Positions 1-7,543 of a stretch of DNA of 23,331 bases are shown here, one piece after another. The stretch is taken from NCBI GenBank assembly GCA_031289875.1, contig JAITOO010000060.1, forward strand, positions 1 to 23,331. Direction: 5' to 3'. The position numbers and the translations under genes are program-made. The stretch's first letter is position 1; every line of letters starts with the position of its first letter. The stretch is from Flavobacteriaceae bacterium (lineage in GTDB: Bacteria; Bacteroidota; Bacteroidia; Flavobacteriales; Weeksellaceae). The notes beneath the pieces are model-generated. The model did no database searches. It was not told the DNA's origin and was given only the letters and a program-made list of their open reading frames with translations.

Positions 1-207
1 AAAGAAAGCGAATATTTTCAAACACAGCGTAAAAAACAGTTTGTCGAAAGATATGAACACCTTTTATTCTACTATTTCATGGAAAAACTACGAAGCTCCC
101 ATCAGCTGCAGGCGCAGACCCACGATTTGAAAAAAGAAGTAGAATCTTTTGCCATGAACCCTTCCACCGCCGCCGAATCTTGGATTAATGGTTTGAAAAT
201 TAATTAA
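1..207 (+). CDS. C-terminal end of a protein, possibly MeaB-type GTPase (partial)
   Basis: Frame 1 is open from the left edge to TAA at 205-207, giving the last 68 residues of a protein whose start lies outside the window. The tail has a pattern found at the C-terminus of MeaB/ArgK-type GTPases, the chaperones of methylmalonyl-CoA mutase: FQTQRKKQ near the beginning, an amphipathic helix with FMEKLRS, then an acidic helix and a closing NPSTAAES. The GTPase motifs themselves would be outside the window, so the assignment rests only on this short tail. The reading frame is well supported by codon pattern and by the convergent gene beyond it; the family name is a moderate guess. Confidence 0.5.
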   Translation, partial: KESEYFQTQRKKQFVERYEHLLFYYFMEKLRSSHQLQAQTHDLKKEVESFAMNPSTAAESWINGLKIN

Positions 208-287
208 CTAAAAATATTACAATCTATCTGTAAATTGACACTCTCAAAAAATCAACCAATTTGAGACTTAAGAGCTTAATCTATCTA

Positions 288-2252
288 CTACTCAATCACA
301 ATCTTGTATGTTTCTTTTTTTGATAATTTCAAGATGTAAATTCCTTTCTTCAAGCCTGATACGTCCAAAACGTTGATGCCGTCCTGCAACCGTCCTGCTT
401 TCATCAAGCCTCCTGTTATTGAAAAAATAGAATAATCCGTTGATTTGCCAACAGATACATTCAGCGTATTTTTGGCGGGTATCGGGTAGATTTTTACGCT
501 TTCCTGAGTGACAGAAGGTAGTTCATATTCTATATTTCCTGAGGCAATCAACGTGTAATCTTGTGTTCCTGAGGTATATCCGCCTGTTGTCCATCTTTTA
601 AGAGATCCCTTATTGCTCACCGTAATCGTGTAAATTCCCAACTCAGGATTTTTGATGTCTACGCGCTCAAAGTTATCCACATCGTTAGTTGAGTTGCAGG
701 TCGCCGCCGCTGTTGGATTTGTGCCGTCCAATTTCCATGGATAGTAAATTTTTCCGTCAGGAGCGGTTACTTTCACGTCCAAATCATTGACCAAATATTT
801 TTTGATTGTGTTCAAAGTCCCTTTGTTGTAATCATTGTTGGGCGGGTCAGTCCATGAAATGGAAACAATTAAAGGCTCTGAAACGCCGGTAACTTCAATT
901 TGCATAGTGTAATCCTCTCCGCTTGTCAGGATATTTTCTCCAACTAAAGCGTTCTTTTTTAAGGAAGAATTTGAAATCGCTACCGCCGCCTTTTCCAAAT
1001 CTGCCAATCCCCAGCCGAATTGGTAGTCAGGACCCTCGCTTGCACCCGCTTCCCAAGCGGTATGTTGCAATAATCCTCTCACGGTTGAGGATAGCATGTA
1101 TTTACCGTTCAATTGGTTGTAATACTGCTGCAATAAAATTGCCCCTGCGCTGATGGCAGGCGTTGCCATAGAAGTTCCGCTTGATATGCCATAGCTGTCC
1201 TTTTCATTAGGAGAGTCGTAATATGCTGAAACTACATTAATACCTTTGGCAGTGATGTTAGGTTTGATGCGTCCGTCATCTGTAGGTCCAAAATTGGAAA
1301 AACCTGCAATCTGTACGTCCGACGGCTGGGCATAATTCAACAGTTCATGCACCGCACCGACGGTTAGCGAGTTTTTAGCGTCAGCCATTCCCGTAGTCAG
1401 CTGATAGATTCTTCCCAAGCCTGCCGAACCGACGACATCGTTATCGTTTCGGTCATTTCCGGAAGCTACCACTATTTGAAACTTGGGCATTGTGTAAGCT
1501 GCCCGATCGGTGTCGAAAGAATAATCGTCATATGCGCCAAACTGCCATTTCGGAATCAGGTTTCCCATCTCGTCTGTTGCAGCGTAGCCGTAGGAGTGGT
1601 TGGAAACCAGACCTCCGCCTTTCGCAAACTGTGTCATTTCATCTATGTCATTATCCCAATCGGAAGCCTCAATACGGGCTTGGTAAGCTAAGCCTTTGGA
1701 ATACCCTTCGGGAAAAGTTTCTCCCGTATTATTTACCGACAATTTGGGCGATTTCCCCGCTCCTACAATCGTTCCGGACACGTGCGTAGCATGTCCTATA
1801 ATCGTTGTCGTTCCATCAAAAGAGTGAATTTTATTGTTGGGAAATTCTACATGAGTTGCCATGGCGATGCCTTCGTCCCACACGCCGACCGTCATGTTTT
1901 CACCGTTGATGTTCAAACCAAGAGAACCGCCTGTATTTAAGCTGCTTGCTTTGATGGTTTTTGCACTTCCCTGATTGAACGTCCGGTAATACAGAATTTG
2001 TCCATTGGGCAGAATATCCATGGCTTTGTAAAATACGCCATCTTTTTCAAAAGCGGATTTGGCTTCTTGGTGAAGATGAAAATAAGTATCTAACTTTTCT
2101 TTTTTTTGCAGTTCTTTTTGTTGAATATCCTTCTGTATTTCTGTTATTTTAACACGGTCATACGATTGAGAAATTCTTTTTTTTTCTTCTTGGGTTTGGG
2201 AAAAAGCCGAACCGACAGCTATGAAGAAAGAAAGCATCAATAATTTTTTCAT
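288..2252 (-). CDS. Secreted S8 subtilisin-like serine protease with T9SS sorting domain
   Basis: A 654-residue secreted serine endopeptidase of the subtilase family. The chosen start (ATG at 2252) gives a clear signal peptide, residues 1-18 ending AFS-Q; the frame stays open 29 codons further upstream, but that extension is hydrophobic and has no family resemblance. The catalytic residues are all visible: Asp126 in GVWDEG, His154 in GHATHVSG, oxyanion Asn266 in VVASGND and Ser361 in SGTSMATP. FSNFGPTDDGRIKPNI (318-333) is the usual subtilase stretch ahead of the serine. A beta-sandwich region follows, and the last ~75 residues match a type A T9SS C-terminal domain (KIYPIPAKNTLNVS, a central turn, GLKKGIYILKL, final KIVIE). 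It is therefore probably exported by Sec, passed through the type IX machinery and cleaved at the surface. It stands alone, converging on the gene at the left edge. No strong promoter was identified. Confidence 0.93.
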   Translation of the reverse strand: MKKLLMLSFFIAVGSAFSQTQEEKKRISQSYDRVKITEIQKDIQQKELQKKEKLDTYFHLHQEAKSAFEKDGVFYKAMDILPNGQILYYRTFNQGSAKTIKASSLNTGGSLGLNINGENMTVGVWDEGIAMATHVEFPNNKIHSFDGTTTIIGHATHVSGTIVGAGKSPKLSVNNTGETFPEGYSKGLAYQARIEASDWDNDIDEMTQFAKGGGLVSNHSYGYAATDEMGNLIPKWQFGAYDDYSFDTDRAAYTMPKFQIVVASGNDRNDNDVVGSAGLGRIYQLTTGMADAKNSLTVGAVHELLNYAQPSDVQIAGFSNFGPTDDGRIKPNITAKGINVVSAYYDSPNEKDSYGISSGTSMATPAISAGAILLQQYYNQLNGKYMLSSTVRGLLQHTAWEAGASEGPDYQFGWGLADLEKAAVAISNSSLKKNALVGENILTSGEDYTMQIEVTGVSEPLIVSISWTDPPNNDYNKGTLNTIKKYLVNDLDVKVTAPDGKIYYPWKLDGTNPTAAATCNSTNDVDNFERVDIKNPELGIYTITVSNKGSLKRWTTGGYTSGTQDYTLIASGNIEYELPSVTQESVKIYPIPAKNTLNVSVGKSTDYSIFSITGGLMKAGRLQDGINVLDVSGLKKGIYILKLSKKETYKIVIE

Positions 2253-2351
2253 GTACTTAACCTTTTTATAATCGTTATTGAAAACGTAAAAATACAAAGA
2301 AAATTTTGATAAAAATAAAAATACTGAAAAATTAATCATCCGATTAAAGTT

Positions 2352-2386
2352 TTGATTAATTTAATCAGTTAAATTAATTATATTTG
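2352..2386 (+). promoter_or_regulatory. Promoter with embedded palindromic operator for the TetR-led export operon
   Basis: A Bacteroidota-type -7 element TATATTTG lies at 2379-2386, with a TTG at 2352-2354 as a -33 element, 24 bases apart (slightly long for the consensus). Between them is the perfect palindrome TGATTAATTTAATCA (2353-2367). A second inverted repeat overlaps it: ten-base arms at 2355-2364 and 2369-2378 around a four-base spacer. A half-site GATTAA also occurs at 2342-2347. Placement between the promoter boxes suggests autorepression by the TetR protein encoded immediately downstream. The sites are seen directly; the function is inferred. Confidence 0.6.
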
Positions 2387-2437
2387 TGGTGAAATTCAGA
2401 AAAATTACTATTAATATTAAAATTTTTGAAGAAAAAC

Positions 2438-3037
2438 ATGAACGAAATTGGAATTTCCACCGAAGAAAAAATCATTTTTGCCGCCGAAAAAGTCTTTACG
2501 GAAAAAGGCTATGCCGCTTCGCGCACACGGAACATCGCCGAAAAAGCCGGCATCAACGCCGCACTCTTGAATTATTATTTTCGAAGCAAAGAAAAACTGT
2601 TTCAGAAAGTTATGAACCGAAAAGCCCTGCTGCTTTGCGAAAATCTGCTGCCGATTTTCACAGACGAAAACACTTCCTTGAAAAGAAAAGTTGAGCAAAT
2701 TGTAGATGTTTACATCGATTTGCTGTCGGAAAATCCCAACTTGCCGCTGTTTGTTATCGGAGAAATACAAAAAAACGATTTTGGATTTTTTAATTCTTTT
2801 CCGTTGAAAGAAATTTTAGGCAACTCGAATATTATTAACCAATTAAAAGAAATTGATTCTAAAATCAATCCGCTGCATTTTTTGATGAATCTGCTTTCGA
2901 TGTGTGTTTTTCCTTTCATTGCAAAACCGATTTTGACGAATTTCAGCCTGATGAACGACACAGAATTTCAGACTTTTGTCAATCAACGCAAACAATTGAT
3001 TCCTAAATGGTTTGAGGTAAATATGGTTTCTAAATAA
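2438..3037 (+). CDS. TetR/AcrR-family transcriptional repressor
   Basis: A 199-residue one-component regulator. The N-terminal helix-turn-helix is plain: EEKIIFAAEKVFTEKGY followed by TRNIAEKAGINAALLNYYF and RSKEKLF, within about residues 8-57. The C-terminal helical part should hold the ligand pocket and is not diagnostic. ATG at 2438 is preferred; a TTG four codons earlier is possible but adds nothing. The gene starts the export operon, nine bases ahead of the TolC-like gene, so it is probably co-transcribed with and represses that operon through the palindrome at 2353-2367. The arrangement parallels E. coli CecR (YbiH) controlling ybhGFSR, but the ligand cannot be told from sequence. Confidence 0.9.
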   Translation: MNEIGISTEEKIIFAAEKVFTEKGYAASRTRNIAEKAGINAALLNYYFRSKEKLFQKVMNRKALLLCENLLPIFTDENTSLKRKVEQIVDVYIDLLSENPNLPLFVIGEIQKNDFGFFNSFPLKEILGNSNIINQLKEIDSKINPLHFLMNLLSMCVFPFIAKPILTNFSLMNDTEFQTFVNQRKQLIPKWFEVNMVSK

Positions 3038-3046
3038 TTTTTTATC

Positions 3047-4369
3047 ATGAAAAAAGCTAAATATATCTTTCTGTTTTTCACTGCATTAGGCTTTTCGCAG
3101 AACAAAATCACGCTTGAAGAATGCTATGAAAAAGCGCGTGAAAATTATCCGGCCATCAAGCAGTACGACCTGATTACAAAAGCAGAAAACTATACGCTTG
3201 ACAATCTGTCCAAAATTTTTCTTCCACAAATTTCATTCAATGCGCAGGCTTCGTATCAGACTGATGTAACGAAACTTACGCTGAAAGACAATATTAAGGA
3301 ACTGTTAAACCAACTTCCCGAAAAAATTGACCCGTCGCAATTCGTCGAGACCATGTCCAAAGACCAATACAAGGCATATGTAGAGGCAACGCAAGTGATT
3401 TACGACGGCGGACAAACCAAAGCGGGGAAAAACGCTGCACGGGCAACGAGCGAAGTGGAAAAACAAAAATTGGAAGTGAATTTATATGCTATCAGAGAGA
3501 AAATCAATCAGTTGTATTTCGGAATTTTATTGTTGGACGAACAGGAAAAGCAGTTGGACGAATATTATGAAAATTTGTCGGCGATACAAAAAACAGCGGA
3601 ATCCGCTTTGAAAAATGGAGTGGCAATGCAGAGCGATTTGGATTTGGTAAACGTAGAAATTTTGAGTCTCGACCAGAAAAAAATCGAATTGAAATCTGCT
3701 CAAAATGCCTGCCTGACAATGCTTTCGATCTTCATTCATGAAAAATTGAACGAAAATACGGAATTTGAAAAACCTGACGATGGGTCAGAAACCTCGAACA
3801 GCATCAATCGCCCTGAAATTCAATTATTTGAAAAACAACGTTCGTTGTATGAGGCTCAGAAAGAAACAATTACGGCAAAAAATCGCCCGACTTTGGGGCT
3901 GTTTGTACAAGGCGGCTACGGCAGACCCGGCTTGAACATGCTGAACCCTGATTTTGCGCCGTATGCCATCGGCGGCGTTAAATTTACATGGAATTTCGGA
4001 AATCTTTACACCAAAAAGAACGATTTAAGTTTAATTGAAAATAATTTTAATATTTTGAATATTCAAGAAGAAACTTTCCGATTTAACACGAATTTGGAAA
4101 TGGAAAAACTTCGCCCTGAAATAGAAAAATTTCAAAAATTGATGGAAAAAGACGACAAAATCGTAAAATTGCGCACACAAGTGAAAAAATCTTCACAAAG
4201 CAAGTATGACAACGGCGTTTATCAAATGAAAGATTTGATTTCCGACATTAATGCCGAAAACATTGCAAAACAAATAAAATCAACACATTACATACAGTAT
4301 TTGCAAAGTTTGTACGATTTGAAATATACAAATGGGGATTATAAAATCTTTGAAAATTTAGAAAAATGA
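3047..4369 (+). CDS. TolC-family outer-membrane efflux channel
   Basis: A 440-residue outer-membrane efflux protein. It has a signal peptide (about 1-18, ending GFSQ), then KITLEECYEKARENYPAIKQYD, the classic opening of the OEP repeat. Long amphipathic coiled-coil helices follow (about residues 130-235 and 345-420), interrupted by short beta segments such as PTLGLFVQGGYG and GGVKFTWNFGN, matching the duplicated beta-barrel/alpha-barrel design. It should trimerise to form the exit duct of a tripartite exporter with the HlyD-like adaptor encoded downstream. The stop codon overlaps the start of the next gene (ATGA), implying translational coupling. Channel members of this family are similar whatever the substrate, so none is proposed. 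Confidence 0.92.
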   Translation: MKKAKYIFLFFTALGFSQNKITLEECYEKARENYPAIKQYDLITKAENYTLDNLSKIFLPQISFNAQASYQTDVTKLTLKDNIKELLNQLPEKIDPSQFVETMSKDQYKAYVEATQVIYDGGQTKAGKNAARATSEVEKQKLEVNLYAIREKINQLYFGILLLDEQEKQLDEYYENLSAIQKTAESALKNGVAMQSDLDLVNVEILSLDQKKIELKSAQNACLTMLSIFIHEKLNENTEFEKPDDGSETSNSINRPEIQLFEKQRSLYEAQKETITAKNRPTLGLFVQGGYGRPGLNMLNPDFAPYAIGGVKFTWNFGNLYTKKNDLSLIENNFNILNIQEETFRFNTNLEMEKLRPEIEKFQKLMEKDDKIVKLRTQVKKSSQSKYDNGVYQMKDLISDINAENIAKQIKSTHYIQYLQSLYDLKYTNGDYKIFENLEK

Positions 4370-5046
4370 AAATAATACTTACAGGAGCCACCGGAATGGT
4401 GGGCGAAGGCGTTTTATTTGAATGCTTGAAAAATCCTGATGTAGAAGAAATTTTATTAATCAACCGCCAAAAATACAAAGGCGGAAAAAATCCGAAATTA
4501 AAGGAATTTATCGTTCTGAATTTTTTTGATTTATCGCAGGTAAAAAGTGCACTCGGCGGCTACGATGCCTGCTTTTTCTGCGCCGGCGTCAGTTCCATAG
4601 GGATGTCGGAAAAAGACTATATGCGTGTAACCTATGATATGACATTATCTTTCGCAAAAACTTTGTTGGAACTGAATACACAAATGGTTTTCTGCTACGT
4701 TTCCGGAGCGTACACGGACAGTTCCGAAAAGGGAAAAATCATGTGGGCGAGGGTAAAAGGCAAAACCGAAAACGCCTTACAGAGGCTGCCTTTCCGCAAG
4801 GTTTACAATTTCCGACCCGGCTTCATGGAATTTTCCGAAGGACAGAAAAACGTCAAAGGCAGATATAAATTTTTGTATCGAATTTTACTTCCGATTTTTA
4901 AAATCTTCGCCAAAAAAATGATTTGCCGATTGAGCGAAGTCGGTTCCGCAATGATAAACAGCGTGAAAATTGGTTACCCAAAGTCGGTTTTAGAAATTGA
5001 AGATATTAAAACGCTGGCAAAAGAGAAAGATTACAAAAAATTATAA
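4366..5046 (+). CDS. Atypical SDR NAD(P)-binding epimerase/oxidoreductase-like protein
   Basis: A 226-residue protein with an N-terminal Rossmann fold: TGATGMVGEG (residues 6-15) gives the GxxGxxG dinucleotide motif, and no signal peptide is present, so it is cytoplasmic. It belongs to the atypical short-chain dehydrogenases of the HTATIP2-like/NAD(P)H-binding group. YVSGAY (111-116) supplies the usual serine strand. In the place of the catalytic YxxxK the protein has Trp127-Ala-Arg-Val-Lys131, so the tyrosine is replaced by tryptophan; whether it is catalytic is uncertain. The start overlaps the TolC-like gene by four bases, tying it to the export operon. A role in modifying the exported compound is inference. 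Confidence 0.8.
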   Translation: MKIILTGATGMVGEGVLFECLKNPDVEEILLINRQKYKGGKNPKLKEFIVLNFFDLSQVKSALGGYDACFFCAGVSSIGMSEKDYMRVTYDMTLSFAKTLLELNTQMVFCYVSGAYTDSSEKGKIMWARVKGKTENALQRLPFRKVYNFRPGFMEFSEGQKNVKGRYKFLYRILLPIFKIFAKKMICRLSEVGSAMINSVKIGYPKSVLEIEDIKTLAKEKDYKKL

Positions 5047-5051
5047 ATTTG
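5044..5051 (+). promoter_or_regulatory. Possible internal -7 element
   Basis: TAAATTTG matches the TAnnTTTG consensus and begins at the stop codon of the SDR gene. No TTG is seen at the expected upstream distance, so this is a weak candidate for an internal promoter serving the adaptor gene after the 200-base gap. AT-rich DNA makes chance matches likely. Confidence 0.25.
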
Positions 5052-5073
5052 TAAATTATGCAAAACTTAAAAA

Positions 5074-5238
5074 ATGAAATTGAACCTCGAAATACACCAC
5101 CACTTGGGATTTGAATTTGCGTGGCAACGCAATTATTACGAACACATTATCCGCAATTTTGAGAACGACAAAGTATCAATGCGTGAAAAAGTTGTAAATA
5201 AAACCTATTGTGAATTTTTACCTCAAATTAAAAAATAG
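5074..5238 (+). pseudogene. Remnant of a REP-associated tyrosine (Y1/IS200-like) transposase
   Basis: A 54-codon reading frame (ATG 5074, TAG 5236-5238). Residues 11-28 read LGFEFAWQRNYYEHIIRN, the signature around the catalytic tyrosine of Y1 HUH transposases of the REP-associated (RAYT) family, where WQ..YYDHIIR is typical. Intact proteins are roughly 150-200 residues: the upstream HUH metal-binding region is missing here, and the part that should follow (a YIxNNPxxW segment) is absent. After HIIRN the frame passes straight to FENDK, which resembles the end of such proteins, so an internal deletion is likely. The rest has no recognisable match. It sits in the 204-base gap between the SDR and adaptor genes and is probably a non-functional relic; recruitment as a small peptide cannot be excluded. 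Confidence 0.55.
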
Positions 5239-5250
5239 AAAAATAAACCA

Positions 5251-6138
5251 ATGAAAAAAACAATATACCTCGCAGGAATTTTTGCAACGCTTGTTTCCTG
5301 CAATAACGACAAAATGCCGCACGACGCTTCGGGGACTTTCGAGGCTACGGAAATCATCGTCTCTTCGGAAGTTCCGGGAAAACTGCTGGTATTCAACATC
5401 AACGAAGGCGATGAACTCCGAAAAGGTCAGTTTGTCGGAAACATAGACAGCACGCAGGCGCTTTATCAAAAACAACTGGCGCAGACGGGCAAAAAAGCCG
5501 CCCAAGTGCGCCGCCCCGATATGTCCGTGCAAATTGCTTCGGCGCAGGAGCAACTCGCAAAAGCAAAATTTGAAAAAGTCCGCATAGAACGGCTTTTGGC
5601 GGACGGAGCAACTACGAAAAAGCAGTTGGACGATGTTAATTCCCAAATCGCCGTCATTCAAAAATCCATCGATGCGGCAAAAAATACGCTCGAAACAAAC
5701 ATCAGCGCATTAGACGAAGAAAGCGTTTCCTACGATGTGAAAACCGACCAGACGGAAGATATTCTCAAAAAATTCCGCCTCACGGCGCCCATAGACGGGA
5801 CGGTGCTTAACAAATACGTAGAAAAAAGCGAACTTGTGGGACAGGGGACGCCGTTATACAAAATCGCCGATGTGAAAAATATGATTTTGCGCGTGTATGT
5901 CGTTGCGCCACAGTTGGAAAAAATCAAAATCGGACAAGCGGTGAAAGTCTTTACCCAAGACAAAACCTACAACGGAAAAATCTCATGGATTTCCGCCAAA
6001 GCAGAATTTACTCCGAAAACCATTCAAACCCAAGATGAAAGGCAAAATCTCGTCTATGCCGTGAAAATTGCCGTTCCAAACACCGACAATCTGCTGAAAA
6101 TCGGAATGTACGGCGATGCGGATTTTAACAACAATTAA
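5251..6138 (+). CDS. HlyD/YbhG-type periplasmic adaptor lipoprotein
   Basis: A 295-residue membrane fusion protein. The signal peptide ends in a lipobox, LVSC with Cys17, so the mature protein is probably lipid-anchored in the inner membrane. The order is standard: first half of the lipoyl-like domain (about 26-65, GTFEATEIIVSSEVPGKLL then INEGDELRKGQ), an alpha-helical coiled-coil hairpin (about 68-165), the second lipoyl half (LTAPIDGTVLNKYV, about 178-192) and a beta-barrel part (ILRVYVVAPQLEKIKIGQAV). It bridges the ABC permease and the TolC-like channel encoded in the same operon. It corresponds to YbhG of E. coli in role and context. The coding start is fixed by the signal peptide. Confidence 0.9.
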   Translation: MKKTIYLAGIFATLVSCNNDKMPHDASGTFEATEIIVSSEVPGKLLVFNINEGDELRKGQFVGNIDSTQALYQKQLAQTGKKAAQVRRPDMSVQIASAQEQLAKAKFEKVRIERLLADGATTKKQLDDVNSQIAVIQKSIDAAKNTLETNISALDEESVSYDVKTDQTEDILKKFRLTAPIDGTVLNKYVEKSELVGQGTPLYKIADVKNMILRVYVVAPQLEKIKIGQAVKVFTQDKTYNGKISWISAKAEFTPKTIQTQDERQNLVYAVKIAVPNTDNLLKIGMYGDADFNNN

Positions 6139-6198
6139 TTGTATAATTGAAAAACACAAAACTTGTTTCAACCTGTGGACACGAAAAAGACAAAATTT

Positions 6199-6642
6199 AT
6201 GCAAAAAGAAATTAAAACAGAAATCACAATTAATGCACAGTCTGAACAAATTTGGAAAATTCTCAATGATTTCAGAAAGTATCCCGATTGGAATCCATTC
6301 ATTCGGTATATCAAAGGCGATGTGGAGGAAGGAAACAAAATTCGAGTGAAAATTGAGCCACCCAAGAGTAAGGGAATGACTTTTACCCCCATTGTACTTT
6401 CCAAAAAAGAAAACAAAGAACTACGGTGGCTCGGTTCATTTTTGTTCAAAGGTTTGTTTGACGGCGAACATTGTTTGGCTCTGCAAGACAACAGCAATGG
6501 AACAACGACTTTTTTTCAAAGCGAAAAATTCAGCGGAATTTTAGTGGGTTTATTCAATCTTGCCCCAACAAAAGCAGGTTTTGAAGCAATGAATTTGAAA
6601 CTGAAAGAATTGGCAGAAAAACAATCCGTAATACACAATTGA
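6199..6642 (+). CDS. SRPBCC (START-like/polyketide cyclase-type) protein
   Basis: A 147-residue cytoplasmic protein of the SRPBCC superfamily. The N-terminus IKTEITINAQSEQIWKILND followed by YPDWNPFI is the usual first strand and helix of these helix-grip proteins, and FSGILVGLF followed by a C-terminal helix (AGFEAMNLKLKELAEKQ) completes the fold. Members bind hydrophobic ligands in a deep cavity, and some are cyclases, but no catalytic residue can be named here. ATG at 6199 is preferred over an in-frame TTG 12 codons upstream because the fold begins there. It lies four bases before the first ATPase gene. A job in binding or presenting the exported molecule is inferred from position only. 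Confidence 0.8.
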   Translation: MQKEIKTEITINAQSEQIWKILNDFRKYPDWNPFIRYIKGDVEEGNKIRVKIEPPKSKGMTFTPIVLSKKENKELRWLGSFLFKGLFDGEHCLALQDNSNGTTTFFQSEKFSGILVGLFNLAPTKAGFEAMNLKLKELAEKQSVIHN

Positions 6643-6646
6643 GAAA

Positions 6647-7543
6647 ATGATTTCCATCAAAAACATATCAAAAATTTATAAATTCAAAAACCAAACGATT
6701 ACGGCGTTGGACGATATTTCGCTGGAAATTTCCAAAGGCGAACTTTTTGGTTTAATCGGTCCGGACGGTGCGGGCAAAACCTCGCTTTTCAGAATTTTGA
6801 CTACCCTGATAGAAGCCGATAGCGGCGAAGCCTCCGTCATGGGCTTTGATGTGAAAAAAGATTTTATGGAAATCAGGCAGAAAGTAGGCTATATGCCGGG
6901 AAGATTTTCGCTTTATCAGGATTTGAGCATTATTGAAAATTTAAATTTTTTCGCTGATATTTTCGGAACAACAGTTAAAGCAAATTATGACTTGATACGC
7001 GACATTTACGCCCAGATTGAGCCTTTCAAAAACCGACGTGCAGGACAACTTTCCGGCGGAATGAAACAAAAACTCGCGCTCTGCTGCACCTTGGTACATA
7101 AACCCGAAGTGCTTTTCCTCGACGAGCCTACCACAGGTGTTGACCCTGTTTCCAGAAGGGAATTTTGGACAATTTTGCGCAAACTCAACGAAGACGGAAT
7201 GACCATCGTGGTCAGCACGCCGTACATGGACGAAGCGAGTCTATGCCAAAGAATTGCGTTAATACAAGAAGGAAAAATTTTATCGGTGGACACCCCTCAA
7301 AACATTGAAAACAAATATGAAAACAAAGTTTTTGCCGTGAAATCCGAAAATAAATATCAACTTTTGAAAGATTTTCGCAAGAGAAACGAGGTGAATAGTG
7401 TTTATATGTTCGGCGAATTTCTACATGTAACTTTTAAGGAAAATAAAATTCCTGACAATTTAGATGACAATTTGAATATCAAAGAAATAAAGCCCGGAAT
7501 AGAAGACTGTTTTATCGGTTTAATGAAAAATACACAGCAATGA
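6647..7543 (+). CDS. ABC transporter ATP-binding protein, YbhF N-half type (degenerate Q and H loops)
   Basis: A 298-residue ABC ATPase. Walker A is GPDGAGKT (38-45), the signature LSGGMKQK is intact (135-142) and Walker B is VLFLDEP (155-161) with Glu160. Two normally conserved residues are altered: the Q-loop reads GYMPG, with Gly85 instead of Gln, and the switch position reads STPYMDEA, with Pro192 instead of His. The GPDGAGKT and non-histidine switch resemble the N-terminal half of E. coli YbhF, while the next gene resembles the C-terminal half. About 70 residues follow the ATPase core and may contact the partner or permease. It probably forms a heterodimer with the next gene product and energises the permease. 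Its stop overlaps the next start by four bases (ATGA). Confidence 0.92.
   Translation: MISIKNISKIYKFKNQTITALDDISLEISKGELFGLIGPDGAGKTSLFRILTTLIEADSGEASVMGFDVKKDFMEIRQKVGYMPGRFSLYQDLSIIENLNFFADIFGTTVKANYDLIRDIYAQIEPFKNRRAGQLSGGMKQKLALCCTLVHKPEVLFLDEPTTGVDPVSRREFWTILRKLNEDGMTIVVSTPYMDEASLCQRIALIQEGKILSVDTPQNIENKYENKVFAVKSENKYQLLKDFRKRNEVNSVYMFGEFLHVTFKENKIPDNLDDNLNIKEIKPGIEDCFIGLMKNTQQ

Noticed and set aside
243..265. CTCAAA/TTTGAG hairpin between the two convergent genes at the left end
   Set aside because: Only six AT-rich pairs, an 11-base loop and no T-run; too weak to call a terminator.
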